From Chryseobacterium sp. SC28 (GTDB taxonomy: Bacteria > Bacteroidota > Bacteroidia > Flavobacteriales > Weeksellaceae): a stretch of 64,000 nucleotides of DNA. A program made the translations under genes and the position numbers. The DNA is taken from positions 57,815 through 121,814 of the forward strand of contig NZ_QOVY01000007.1 of the NCBI RefSeq assembly GCF_003932955.1, read 5' to 3'. This document shows, one piece after another, positions 16,401 to 24,567 of this stretch. Within the stretch, counting starts at the first letter, position 1. Each line of letters starts with the position of its first letter. The notes under the pieces were generated by a model. It was not told the origin of the DNA. It searched no databases and saw only the letters and a list, made by a program, of their open reading frames with translations.

Positions 16401-18075
16401 TATCGCCTGCAGAAATTCCAAAATACTTGAGATTCACATACTTGACATCGGCGGCAACATCGGCGGCCAATCGCCGGGTCGAAAAATCAACCATTCCTTT
16501 GAAAGTCCCCTTGGCATTCGGATCGTTGACAACAATGCTTCCTGTGAATCTTTTCTTGTTAAGAACCCCTTCGATGGCAATATTGTTGAGATTTTTGCCC
16601 ATAAGGTCGATGTGAGCAACGTCGGAATTAGTCTTGACGTACATTGTATTGACATCGAAGCCTTCACCTTGAACATCAAATTTACCTGAAATCAATCCAA
16701 CCTGTTTATTCTTGGTAAGCGTCGTGACATTCAAATCCTTCACCTCAACATATCCTTTGTATTTCGGGCGTTTTGTGCTGTAATCCACGAGGTTGAAATC
16801 CTTCATGGTCGCCTGCCCAATTCCGGTAATCACCTGGCCGCTCGCAAGAATTTGTTTTGGAGTCACCTTTGCCGAGCCATTGTATTTCATCCGTCCAAAA
16901 TCATCCGCAAAATTTCCCATTTTGGAAGCAATAAATTTCGGAAGCGATGCCTTCAAAGCTTTGTAATTGAAGTCAGCTGAAATATTTTTACTTTCGATGA
17001 ATACTTTTTTATCGATAATACCCCATAATTTCAGATTTTTGGTATTTAGGTTGACATCTTGCGAGCGGATCAGGAAATTATTAAGGGCAAAATCGTTCAA
17101 GGGTCCTGCCATAGTTCCCGAGATATTGATTGGTGTATAATTGTCCCAGTCTGTCACAAAATAACTGAGGTCATAGCCGCTAATCTGGCTTCCCGGAATG
17201 ATTTTCAGATCCCATTTCACTTTTCTGCCAAAATCGGCAAATTTGGTTTTTGGATCCAGATTCATTATGGCCTCGCCTTGCAGTAGCGAATGATCTGTAT
17301 TGATGGTAAGTTCTGCAAATTTCAGGTGCTCTTTGGTCAGTTCAAAACTGGTAGAAAAGGTTTCCACAAAATGTTCTTTCCCATATCGTTTTGTAATGAA
17401 GCTAAAGTTTCTGATATCGGCAAAAACATCGGGACCCTCCACTTTCAGAGAAGTAACGTGGAGATTCACTTTCCTCGCATCGAGCCATCTACCTGCTTCT
17501 CCGGGACTATTTTCATTGACGATGGTAGAGATGCCGTTGATGAGATCGATTTTCATTTTCATCTGGAACTTCGGCTTGTTGGGATCGCGCGGTTTTCCGT
17601 CATCAAAATTGTCTACATATCGGATAAAATTACTGATGCTGTCGCCTTTGTACGTGATGACCCTCACAATCGGGTCGATCATCGTGGCTTGATTGAATTT
17701 GATATCTCTTGTGTTGAAGGCCAACGCAAACCAATCCGAACCCACGCGCACTTCCCGTGCTTTTACGAATTCGTAGCCTTTATAATCTTTCAAAACCAAG
17801 CCTTTAATCGTGACATCACCAAAAAAATTGACCTCAATATCTTGCAGAGACATTCCCATTTTGAGATCCTTATTCAGGAAATCGATGGCTTGATCGGCAA
17901 TATAGCGCTTGGTAACCGGCAGATTGATAGCAATGAGAACAACAGCCAACAGACCCAAAATGCCAAAGAAAAGATAATTGAGAATCCTCCAGAAGAGTGG
18001 TGTTTGCTTCTTCTTGCCGGTCTCATTGACATTGGGAACTTCGCTCGTTGTGTTTTTATTTTCTAAATTTGCCAT
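13423..18075 (-). CDS. tamB: TamB-like translocation/assembly module protein (DUF490)
   Basis: This 1550-residue protein is an AsmA/TamB-type bridge between inner and outer membranes, implicated in lipid transport and outer-membrane protein assembly. It has one N-terminal membrane anchor (FFGILGLLAVVLIAINLP, residues about 37-54) and a long stretch of repeating beta-strand segments. The C-terminal DUF490/TamB domain includes FNISKTAQNTGYNMLF and ends in a lysine-rich tail. The length suits Bacteroidetes TamB homologues. It diverges from tsaD with only 5 bp between the start codons, so its promoter must lie inside tsaD. The hutH-proximal side ends 128 bp from the Lrp gene. Confidence 0.9.
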   Translation of the reverse strand: MANLENKNTTSEVPNVNETGKKKQTPLFWRILNYLFFGILGLLAVVLIAINLPVTKRYIADQAIDFLNKDLKMGMSLQDIEVNFFGDVTIKGLVLKDYKGYEFVKAREVRVGSDWFALAFNTRDIKFNQATMIDPIVRVITYKGDSISNFIRYVDNFDDGKPRDPNKPKFQMKMKIDLINGISTIVNENSPGEAGRWLDARKVNLHVTSLKVEGPDVFADIRNFSFITKRYGKEHFVETFSTSFELTKEHLKFAELTINTDHSLLQGEAIMNLDPKTKFADFGRKVKWDLKIIPGSQISGYDLSYFVTDWDNYTPINISGTMAGPLNDFALNNFLIRSQDVNLNTKNLKLWGIIDKKVFIESKNISADFNYKALKASLPKFIASKMGNFADDFGRMKYNGSAKVTPKQILASGQVITGIGQATMKDFNLVDYSTKRPKYKGYVEVKDLNVTTLTKNKQVGLISGKFDVQGEGFDVNTMYVKTNSDVAHIDLMGKNLNNIAIEGVLNKKRFTGSIVVNDPNAKGTFKGMVDFSTRRLAADVAADVKYVNLKYFGISAGDTNSASGVITGKLSMTNLNDLNLDAEIKALTLNSTAQKLQIPDSKLKAFFENGNRMVSVDAPGAVTGRLSGPFNLSDIGNMVGNSINKILVGNPPKKTYNNQSFDFDFDIQQGLVSFFLPDLELKNGAKISGSYIGNTNDLILNANAASLKYLMTSTKELTEAEKFLAETDAIYQPDLNKVSDSVMVDSLRLRVNTADANQQLLATVKRGQYGNNVFQSLKLTANNENAQILHIGTSFKLGTPEDETNNQMKEYAVNINQTTNPAGDYVLRFEPTTIKLNNVAWSVDTSPELNHSITYRKKEKDFLIQNLRIFSDESELLINNAEFKSGKDFSADAEVKNLDISKLLAVGNSKNPIDIQGHANGTILVRKSGSNLEPLINLDVADIFMNGKAMGKLETKITKSEKPNVFDLSIQALSSEFLGKNTLDVTGTIDNNAASPVLDVNANMNDFDLAFTQQFVKEIFGNFRGKATGDLKISGPVNDIDYSGDLALKGFGLKLLFTGVDYSFDDTVINLSRGLALLNNIGMKDGRANSKGSISGSIQFETLSSLGINLIVRADNLLVINNTQEDNDLFWGRVYGQGDVYVSGPVSALEISTPNDGLTVLNNSTFTFNSASQSKVDEFKILRFLKRDEEGGISVEKKKKSGANMLMDFDITVDNGTLVNVLVGDDVGNIAVKGQARHLKFKMERSGNITMNGTYTVDNGTFVSRAILDRTFQIAKNSIIRWSDSPMTPDLDITANYTRPVTNAGEYLGMTLTQPINVVLSTKITNTLTKPEIEFDVSAPDGSAEVREALATKMTNEDERTIQFGSILVLNSFNVTNGNGLQFNISKTAQNTGYNMLFKQLGSVINTISSAFQVNLDYISGDPNSNTSDRANTSVSLELSPRITLKTGLGVPITRMDNATNNYLSAEGIIEYDWSRNNNGSRLFRAYSKPSNIGLTTTTPGANQSYGAGVVYSRSFNSFGKLFKKGKKIKSDTVRTDEDKADSLRKKSIK
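18064..18071 (+). promoter_or_regulatory. -7 element of the tsaD promoter (candidate), inside tamB
   Basis: TAAATTTG lies 9 bp upstream of the tsaD ATG and entirely within the first codons of the opposite gene. With a start site about 6-7 nt downstream, the tsaD mRNA would be nearly leaderless. A TTG at 18048-18050 is too close (13 bp) to be a canonical -33, so confidence is moderate. Confidence 0.35.
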
Positions 18076-18080
18076 CTATT

Positions 18081-19097
18081 ATGAGTGCATCAATTATTTT
18101 GGGTATCGAGTCTTCTTGCGACGACACCTCGGCGGCCATCATCTGCGGAAGCAAAATCCTGTCCAACATTGCCGCTAATCAGGAAATCCACAACGAGTAT
18201 GGCGGTGTGGTTCCCGAGTTGGCTTCCAGAGCGCATCAGCAAAACATCATCCCCGTGGTGGAAAAAGCATTTTCCAAAGCAAATATACAACAAAATGAGA
18301 TTTGCGCGATTGGTTTCACCCGCGGCCCGGGACTTCTCGGATCTTTGCTCGTTGGGACTTCTTTTGCAAAATCTCTAGCGATGAGTCTGGACGTTCCCTT
18401 GATAGAAGTGAATCACCTGCAGGCGCACATTTTGGCGCATTTTATTGATGATGCCAATCCCATTCCCCCGACGTTCCCATTTCTATGCCTGACAGTTTCC
18501 GGCGGACATACGATGGTGGTTTTGGTAAAAGATTATTTTGAGATGGAAATTATCGGAAAAACCATCGACGACGCGGCAGGCGAAGCCTTTGACAAAATTG
18601 GAAAAATCTTTGACCTCGATTATCCTGCCGGCCCCATCATCGATAAGTTGGCAAAAGAAGGCAATCCAGATGCTTTCCAATTCAACAAACCGAAAATGGA
18701 AGGCTATGATTATTCTTTCAGTGGCATCAAGACTTCGGTGTTGTATTTTATTCAGAAGGAAGTGCGGAAAAATCCGGATTTCATCAAGGAAAATCTGAAC
18801 GACCTTTGTGCCTCAGTTCAGAAATCAATTATTGAAATCTTAATGGATAAATTGGAAAAAGCGGCCAACGATCTTCATATAAAAAATGTTGCCATTGCCG
18901 GAGGCGTTTCGGCCAATTCTGCGCTAAGAAAAGCCATGGAAATGAATCAGGATCAACTCGGCTGGAACATCTTCATCCCAAAATTCGAATACACGACGGA
19001 TAATGCGGCGATGATTGCCATTGTTGCCAAACTGAAGTATGAGCGCGGCGAGTTCGCAGATCTCCGGACGACGGCGACAGCGAAATATGATTTGTAA
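18081..19097 (+). CDS. tsaD: tRNA N6-adenosine threonylcarbamoyltransferase
   Basis: TsaD transfers the threonylcarbamoyl group to A37 of ANN-decoding tRNAs, with TsaB and TsaE. The ATG at 18081 (MSASIILGIESSCDDTS) gives 338 residues, the usual length. The ASKHA-fold signature GIESSCDDTSAAI, the iron-ligand motif NHLQAHILAH (His112, His116) and the C-terminal AGGVSANSALR and YTTDNAAMIA are all intact. It is divergent from tamB and stands 102 bp before the DUF808 gene. Confidence 0.96.
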   Translation: MSASIILGIESSCDDTSAAIICGSKILSNIAANQEIHNEYGGVVPELASRAHQQNIIPVVEKAFSKANIQQNEICAIGFTRGPGLLGSLLVGTSFAKSLAMSLDVPLIEVNHLQAHILAHFIDDANPIPPTFPFLCLTVSGGHTMVVLVKDYFEMEIIGKTIDDAAGEAFDKIGKIFDLDYPAGPIIDKLAKEGNPDAFQFNKPKMEGYDYSFSGIKTSVLYFIQKEVRKNPDFIKENLNDLCASVQKSIIEILMDKLEKAANDLHIKNVAIAGGVSANSALRKAMEMNQDQLGWNIFIPKFEYTTDNAAMIAIVAKLKYERGEFADLRTTATAKYDL

Positions 19098-19198
19098 AAC
19101 CGGTTTAAAATGGCGGCATATTTGCAGAACCGTAAAAAAGTGCAACACTTAGTGACTATTCAGATTTTTAAAACTTACATCTACACAACTTCAAAATT

Positions 19199-20080
19199 AT
19201 GGCTTCAGGATTCTTCGCCATCTTAGACGATATTGCCTCATTGATGGACGATATCGCAGTGACCAGCAAAATTGCAACACAAAAAACCGCCGGAATCTTG
19301 GGCGACGATCTGGCAGTCAATGCCAAGAAAGCCACCGGCTTCGTCTCTTCCCGAGAATTGCCCGTTCTTTGGGCTATTACCAAAGGATCCTTCGTCAATA
19401 AGCTGATTATCCTGCCCATCATTTTTCTCCTCAATTATTTTTTTCCCGAGGCCATCAAAGTGATTCTGGTTTTAGGCGGCATTTATCTGGCTTACGAAGG
19501 CATGGAAAAGATTGTGGAATTTATTTTTCACCGAAACAAAAAAGAAGAAGTGGCCACCGTGGAAAATACGGTCGGAACGGACGAAGCCAATTCTGAAAAA
19601 ACTAAAATCAGCTCTGCCATCAGAACCGATTTTATACTTTCTCTGGAAATCGTCATCATCGCACTTGGCACCGTGATAGAGGAACAGCACCCTCTGCTGG
19701 TGCAGATTTTGACGGTGACACTGGTCTCGTTCGCAGCAACGGTCGGCGTGTACGGTATCGTGGCTTTGATCGTCAGGATGGACGACACCGGTCTTTTCCT
19801 CATAAAAAAATCCGAAAACAAAGGTTTCTTTACTGGATTGGGACGGTTATTAGTCAGTGCTTTACCCGTTGTGATCAAACTTTTAAGCATCATCGGCACC
19901 GTGGCTTTGCTTTTGGTATCCGGAAATATTTTTGTTCACAATATCGATTACATCCATCATTTGATACCGGAAAACATTCCTACATTACTCGCAGACTTAG
20001 CTCTGGGAATAGTGTTTGGCTCGGTAGCTGTGCTATTGATGACGGTTGGGAAGAAATTACTTTCTTTGTTTAAGAAATAA
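19199..20080 (+). CDS. DUF808 family membrane protein (YedI-like)
   Basis: This 293-residue protein opens with the DUF808 signature MASGFFAILDDIASLMDDIA, followed by ATQKTAGILGDDLAVNA. It has several membrane segments between about residues 70 and 285. The E. coli homologue is YedI; the function is unknown. It lies 24 bp before rsmE and may be co-transcribed with it. Confidence 0.9.
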   Translation: MASGFFAILDDIASLMDDIAVTSKIATQKTAGILGDDLAVNAKKATGFVSSRELPVLWAITKGSFVNKLIILPIIFLLNYFFPEAIKVILVLGGIYLAYEGMEKIVEFIFHRNKKEEVATVENTVGTDEANSEKTKISSAIRTDFILSLEIVIIALGTVIEEQHPLLVQILTVTLVSFAATVGVYGIVALIVRMDDTGLFLIKKSENKGFFTGLGRLLVSALPVVIKLLSIIGTVALLLVSGNIFVHNIDYIHHLIPENIPTLLADLALGIVFGSVAVLLMTVGKKLLSLFKK

Positions 20081-20104
20081 AAACTGCAAAAAAAATATTG
20101 GATG

Positions 20105-20797
20105 ATGAAACTTTTCTTTGGACAGATTTTCCCCGAAATTTCAATTGATACAGACGAGCAGCAGCACATCGCAAAAGTTCTGAGAATGCGGGAAGGCGAA
20201 GAAATTTTCCTTACCGATGGCAACGGAAACCTTGCCAAAGGAACTCTCATTTTCGAAGGAAAAAAAGTCACACTCAATGTTTCTGAAGTCCAAGAAAACC
20301 TGCCTGACTTTTCGCCCAAGCTTCACATCGCCATTGCACCTACAAAAAACATAGACCGCATCGAATTCTTCGTAGAAAAAGCCGTAGAACTGGGAATTTC
20401 GGAAATCAGTTTGATCCTCACCGAGCAAACCGAGCGCAAAAATATCAACATAGACAAGCTGAGAAAACAAGCAATTGCAGCTTCAAAGCAAAGTCTGCGT
20501 TCTCATTTTCCTAAGATTAATGATCTTCAAAAATTTTCTGAATTGATGAAGAATTTGAATTCCGAAAATACCTTCGTGGCACATTGCAACAAAAGCCTTG
20601 CAAGAATCTCGCTAAACGATATTCCAACATTGGATCGCTACACATTTCTGATTGGTCCGGAAGGCGATTTTTCGGACAAGGAAATTCAATTATTGGCGGA
20701 GAAAGGTATCAAAGCAGTTTCGCTTGGAAATCAAAGGCTGCGAACAGAAACAGCAGGGATTTTCGTGGCGGCGTGGAATTACGATAAGATGCTTTAA
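20105..20797 (+). CDS. rsmE: 16S rRNA (uracil-1498-N3)-methyltransferase
   Basis: RsmE methylates U1498 of 16S rRNA. The 230-residue protein has an N-terminal PUA-like domain (HIAKVLRMREGEEIFLTDG) and a SPOUT catalytic domain. The SAM-binding knot reads IGPEGDFSDKEI and LGNQRLRTETAGI. The second of two adjacent ATG codons is used here; the first at 20102 is equally possible. Its stop codon overlaps that of the convergent trmH within a TTAA palindrome. Confidence 0.94.
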   Translation: MKLFFGQIFPEISIDTDEQQHIAKVLRMREGEEIFLTDGNGNLAKGTLIFEGKKVTLNVSEVQENLPDFSPKLHIAIAPTKNIDRIEFFVEKAVELGISEISLILTEQTERKNINIDKLRKQAIAASKQSLRSHFPKINDLQKFSELMKNLNSENTFVAHCNKSLARISLNDIPTLDRYTFLIGPEGDFSDKEIQLLAEKGIKAVSLGNQRLRTETAGIFVAAWNYDKML

Positions 20798-21456
20798 AGC
20801 TGATTTTCTCGCTCATATTTTTCTAAAATCTCTTTCCCACTTTTGATAGAATTAACGGCCCAACGGATCTTCAATTTCAACATTTTTTCTTCTGTCAATT
20901 TGTAATCGATTTTGGATTTAATGAGTTTTTGTTTAAGTTCATACATACAGATTGCGGCGGCAACGGAGACATTGAAGCTTTTTGTAAATCCAAACATTGG
21001 GATGGCTAAAGTTTCGTCGGCAAAGTCCAAAAGTTCGTCCGTGGTTCCTTCCCATTCTGTTCCGAAAACCAAAGCTATTGGTTCTTCAACTTTGTAATCC
21101 GGAAGCATTTTGGCATTATTTTCGGCAGAAACTGCGACAATTTTGTAACCTCTATTTTTGATTTGCTGAAGAGAATCAATTGTTCGTGGCATTTTCTCTA
21201 CCTCAACCCAAGTATCTGCGCCTTTGGTAACTTTCAGATTTGGTTCGAAGAAGTTTTCTTTTTCCATCGCTACGACTTTATGAAAACCGCAAGCTTCCAC
21301 AGAGCGCACGATCGCCGCAGCATTCCGGAATTGGTAGATATCTTCCATCACGGGCAAGACGAAGTCCGAACTTTCCTGCGCGTAATGTTCGATTTTTTGA
21401 AGACGTTCTTCTGTCAGAAATTGCTGGAGATATTCGTAATTAGATTGTAAATTCAT
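20794..21456 (-). CDS. trmH: TrmH-family tRNA/rRNA 2'-O-methyltransferase
   Basis: This SpoU-class SPOUT enzyme (220 residues) most resembles tRNA (Gm18) methyltransferase. Motif 1 is seen in RNAAAIVRSVEACGF, motif 2 in LVFGTEWEGTTDELL and motif 3 in IPMFGFTKSFNVSVAAAI. A basic C-terminal extension typical of TrmH follows (residues about 185-220). Gm18 specificity is inferred from overall architecture; a related rRNA target is possible. It converges on rsmE with stop codons sharing two bases. Confidence 0.88.
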   Translation of the reverse strand: MNLQSNYEYLQQFLTEERLQKIEHYAQESSDFVLPVMEDIYQFRNAAAIVRSVEACGFHKVVAMEKENFFEPNLKVTKGADTWVEVEKMPRTIDSLQQIKNRGYKIVAVSAENNAKMLPDYKVEEPIALVFGTEWEGTTDELLDFADETLAIPMFGFTKSFNVSVAAAICMYELKQKLIKSKIDYKLTEEKMLKLKIRWAVNSIKSGKEILEKYERENQL

Positions 21457-21469
21457 AATCCATAAAAAA

Positions 21470-21495
21470 GGCTTCGACTCCGCTCAGCGTGACAT
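21470..21495. repeat. Short flavobacterial intergenic repeat fragment
   Basis: The 26 bases around GGCTTCGACTCCGCTCAGCG, located between trmH and yidC, match from memory a short sequence dispersed in many Bacteroidetes intergenic regions (GCTTCGACT...CGCTCAGC...TGACA). Only one copy is visible in this window. Confidence 0.45.
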
Positions 21496-21510
21496 ACAAT
21501 TTGGCAAAAA

Positions 21511-21538
21511 TAAAAAAAGCGGCAAAAATGACCGCTTT
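21511..21538 (-). terminator. Rho-independent terminator after yidC
   Basis: Read on the minus strand, AAAGCGG (21538-21532) pairs with CCGCTTT (21522-21516) across a 9-nt T-rich loop, followed by further T residues. It begins 8 bp after the yidC stop codon. Confidence 0.85.
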
Positions 21539-21545
21539 CTAAAAT

Positions 21546-23333
21546 TTATTTCTTTTTGTTTTTGGCTGCTTCTTGCGCTTTCTGCTGTTCCTGCGCCTTC
21601 TCCATCATCTCTCTCATTCTCTTCTGGAAATTGCCTTCCTTCTTCGGTTCTTTCTGCTTATTGGCCTGGATTTGGGCGTGGATTTTCTTCTCATCGAGGA
21701 TGAAATATTTGATGACCAAAATAATCACAATATTAATCGCATTGGAAACAAAATAATACCAAGAAAGGCCTGAAGCAGAACTGTTCAGGAAGAACAAGAA
21801 CGTAATCGGGAAGATGTACATCAGCACTTTCATATTCGGCATCCCTTCCTGCTGTGGTTGTTGGATGTTGCCCGACGTCATCACCGTGTAGATCAAGATC
21901 ACCACGGTACAAGCCAAAGCGAATATACTCAAATGCTCTCCCAAAAGTGGAACGTGGAATCCGAATTTGATCACGTCATCATAAGCCGTCAAATCCGGAG
22001 CGAACCAGAAGCCTTTACCTCTAAGATCTATCATATTGGGAAAGAAGCGGAAAAGTGCGTAGAATAAAGGAATCTGAACCAATGCGGGGATGCAGCCCGC
22101 CATCTGATTGACGCCGGCCTTCCTGTAAACCGCCATTGTTTCCTGCTGTCTTTTCATAGGATCGGCGTCTTTGTATTTGGCATTGACCTCATCGATTTCC
22201 GGGCGGATGACCTTCATCATGGCACTCAGTTTGTGTTGCCTAAACATGACCGGAGACAGGATCAATTTTACAATAATCGTCATCCAGAAAATCGCCCAGC
22301 CTGCCGCAATACCCCACGAGGAGATCAAATTGTACATCGGCATAAAGACATATCGGTTTAAGGATCCGATGAATGACCAACCCAAGGGAGGTATCTCGTC
22401 AAAATTTTTATCAAATGTCTTGAGAAGATCGATATCCAATGGCAAAAAATACCAAGTGAAATCCTGATTTAGCTCGTTTCCTGCGAGATTAACTTGCCCT
22501 TCGAAATTAAATTTCTTCAAAAAATCGCCTTCCTCGATAGATTCCTGATTCCCTTTAGAATTCGTGAATCCGTTTTTAGCCTCGATGATAGCCGCGAAAA
22601 ATTGTTGCTTCACGCCGATCCAGTTCAAGGTTTCATCAGGTTCATTCATTTCAGAACGTGCATCGTAGTCGTAGCTTTTGTAATTATTGAAAGCATACGA
22701 AAACTCCGTATGGGTTTCCTCTTGCGACCTACCTTTTTCGGCGCCTTTCACCGTATAGTCCCAAACGAAATCGGCCTTACCATCGTTGACCAATGGGGAC
22801 AATCCTTGGGTTTTCACTTGGAAATCAAGCGTGTATTTTGGTTTTAATGTATAAATGAACTGAATGACTGCGGTTCCCATTTTGGAAGTCAACGTCACGG
22901 TATTTCCGGCAACGGCCGGCGTGAAAACCAGATCTTTGGTATTGAAAACTTTCCCGGTCTTGTCTGTGAACCGGAAGCCGTAGCTCGCATTGTTGTGGCT
23001 GAAAAGATAAAGCGGTTTGCCACCGAAGGCTGTATAGCGATTCAGTTTTACAGAAGTTAGTTGGCCGCCGATACTAGAAAACTCCAAAGACAGTTCATCA
23101 TTCTGAAGATTTACCTTTTGAACAGAAGCGGGCGTCACCGGGCTTTCGTTCAGATGGGTCGCAACGGGTTTTGCTTTGGTGGTTTGTTCAGTCTTTTTGG
23201 CCTCCATCGCCAGTTTTTCCTGCTCGGCTTGTGCATTTCGGTTTTGGAAATAAAACATAAAACCGATAAGAATCATAGAAAAAATACCGAAGCTGATCAG
23301 CTGGTTTTTATCTAATCCGGTGTTTTGCTGCAT
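21546..23333 (-). CDS. yidC: Membrane protein insertase YidC/Oxa1
   Basis: YidC inserts and folds inner-membrane proteins, alone or with SecYEG. The 595-residue chain has an N-terminal membrane anchor (LISFGIFSMILIGFMFYF) and a large periplasmic beta domain (about 60-340). The five-span insertase core follows, with NQMAGCIPALVQIPLFYALF and LSWYYFVSNAINI. It ends in a lysine- and glutamine-rich cytoplasmic tail typical of Bacteroidetes YidC, which can contact ribosomes. The terminator lies just downstream. In several flavobacterial genomes yidC follows pyrG; here the two are about 8 kb apart on opposite strands. Confidence 0.96.
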   Translation of the reverse strand: MQQNTGLDKNQLISFGIFSMILIGFMFYFQNRNAQAEQEKLAMEAKKTEQTTKAKPVATHLNESPVTPASVQKVNLQNDELSLEFSSIGGQLTSVKLNRYTAFGGKPLYLFSHNNASYGFRFTDKTGKVFNTKDLVFTPAVAGNTVTLTSKMGTAVIQFIYTLKPKYTLDFQVKTQGLSPLVNDGKADFVWDYTVKGAEKGRSQEETHTEFSYAFNNYKSYDYDARSEMNEPDETLNWIGVKQQFFAAIIEAKNGFTNSKGNQESIEEGDFLKKFNFEGQVNLAGNELNQDFTWYFLPLDIDLLKTFDKNFDEIPPLGWSFIGSLNRYVFMPMYNLISSWGIAAGWAIFWMTIIVKLILSPVMFRQHKLSAMMKVIRPEIDEVNAKYKDADPMKRQQETMAVYRKAGVNQMAGCIPALVQIPLFYALFRFFPNMIDLRGKGFWFAPDLTAYDDVIKFGFHVPLLGEHLSIFALACTVVILIYTVMTSGNIQQPQQEGMPNMKVLMYIFPITFLFFLNSSASGLSWYYFVSNAINIVIILVIKYFILDEKKIHAQIQANKQKEPKKEGNFQKRMREMMEKAQEQQKAQEAAKNKKK

Positions 23334-23621
23334 TATAGAATTTAATTAAAGTTTTAGATTCTTGATTTGAAGGTCTTTCCTTCGACAATTCGGAGACCAA
23401 ATTCCGGCTCAAACAGATTGCTCAAAAATCTACATCATTTCGGTCTGCAAAAATAGGATTTATTTTTCAGATTCTGTTATAAAGACGACCAAGGTGCGGA
23501 TTTACTTTTTTTCGAATTTTAATGAATCTTGCTTGTCAATGGGGGATTCTCTATTGTGATGTACCACTTGGATTTTGACCTAAAAAATCTGTACTTTCGC
23601 AACCAAAGTAAATCTAATAAA

Positions 23622-24473
23622 ATGACTAAATCTATTGAAGCGTTGAAAAGCCTGGCAACGCAGATCCGAAGAGACATTCTAAGGATGGTACACGCCGTGA
23701 ACAGCGGTCACCCAGGCGGCTCGCTCGGCTGCACCGAATATTTTGTAGCACTTTATGGCGAAGTTTTGAACTACAAATTACCCTTCACGATGGAAGGTAA
23801 AGATGAAGATTTGTTCTTCCTTTCCAACGGCCATATCTCGCCCGTTTTTTACAGTACTTTAGCAAGATTCGGATTTTTTCCGGTGGCAGAATTGGCAACA
23901 TTCCGAAAACTGAATTCAAGATTGCAAGGTCATCCTACCCCGCACGACGGTTTACCGGGAATCCGCGTCGCGTCAGGATCTTTGGGTCAAGGTTTATCGG
24001 TGGCTCTGGGCGCAGCACAAGGCAAAAAATTGAATAACGATAACGCACTGGTGTACTCGCTCCACGGCGATGGCGAGCTGCAGGAAGGCCAGATATGGGA
24101 AGCATTAATGTACGGCTCGGCAAAAAAAGTGGACAACATCATCGCGACCGTAGATTACAACGGCAGACAAATCGACGGAAATACCGATGATGTCTTGTCA
24201 TTGGGCGACCTCAGAGGAAAATTGGAGGCCTTCGGGTGGTTGGTTTTGGAGGAAAAAAACGGTAACGATCTGGAAGCGGTCATCGCGATTCTTAAAAAAG
24301 CAAAATCGGAAACCGGCAAAGGAAAACCGATCGTCATCTTACTTCACACAGAAATGGGAAGCGGTGTCGATTATATGATGGGAACGCATGCTTGGCACGG
24401 AAAAGCGCCAAATGACGAGCAACTGGAAACGGCTTTCAAGCAATTATATTTAGAAGCACCCGCAGATTATTAA
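23622..24473 (+). CDS. Transketolase, N-terminal subunit
   Basis: This 283-residue protein is the thiamine-diphosphate-binding half of a split transketolase of the pentose phosphate pathway. The ATG at 23622 (MTKSIEALKSLATQI) is chosen because it matches family N termini, whereas the longer frame from 23529 adds unrelated residues. Conserved features are NSGHPGGSLG near residue 30, HGDGELQEGQIWEA around 150 and YNGRQIDG after it. The C-terminal subunit gene follows after 94 bp. A TACTTTCG element at 23592-23599 approximates a -7 box. Confidence 0.95.
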   Translation: MTKSIEALKSLATQIRRDILRMVHAVNSGHPGGSLGCTEYFVALYGEVLNYKLPFTMEGKDEDLFFLSNGHISPVFYSTLARFGFFPVAELATFRKLNSRLQGHPTPHDGLPGIRVASGSLGQGLSVALGAAQGKKLNNDNALVYSLHGDGELQEGQIWEALMYGSAKKVDNIIATVDYNGRQIDGNTDDVLSLGDLRGKLEAFGWLVLEEKNGNDLEAVIAILKKAKSETGKGKPIVILLHTEMGSGVDYMMGTHAWHGKAPNDEQLETAFKQLYLEAPADY

Positions 24474-24567
24474 CGATAAATCTCCAATGATAAATGAATA
24501 GCTTATTTATAAAAAGTAACTTATCCTAAAAATCATTTATCGGTTATCAACATTCAATTATATAAAA

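Noticed and set aside
17290..18066. 258-codon plus-strand ORF inside tamB
   Set aside because: Antisense to a clear coding region; composition is a reverse-strand shadow and no start or family pattern is seen.
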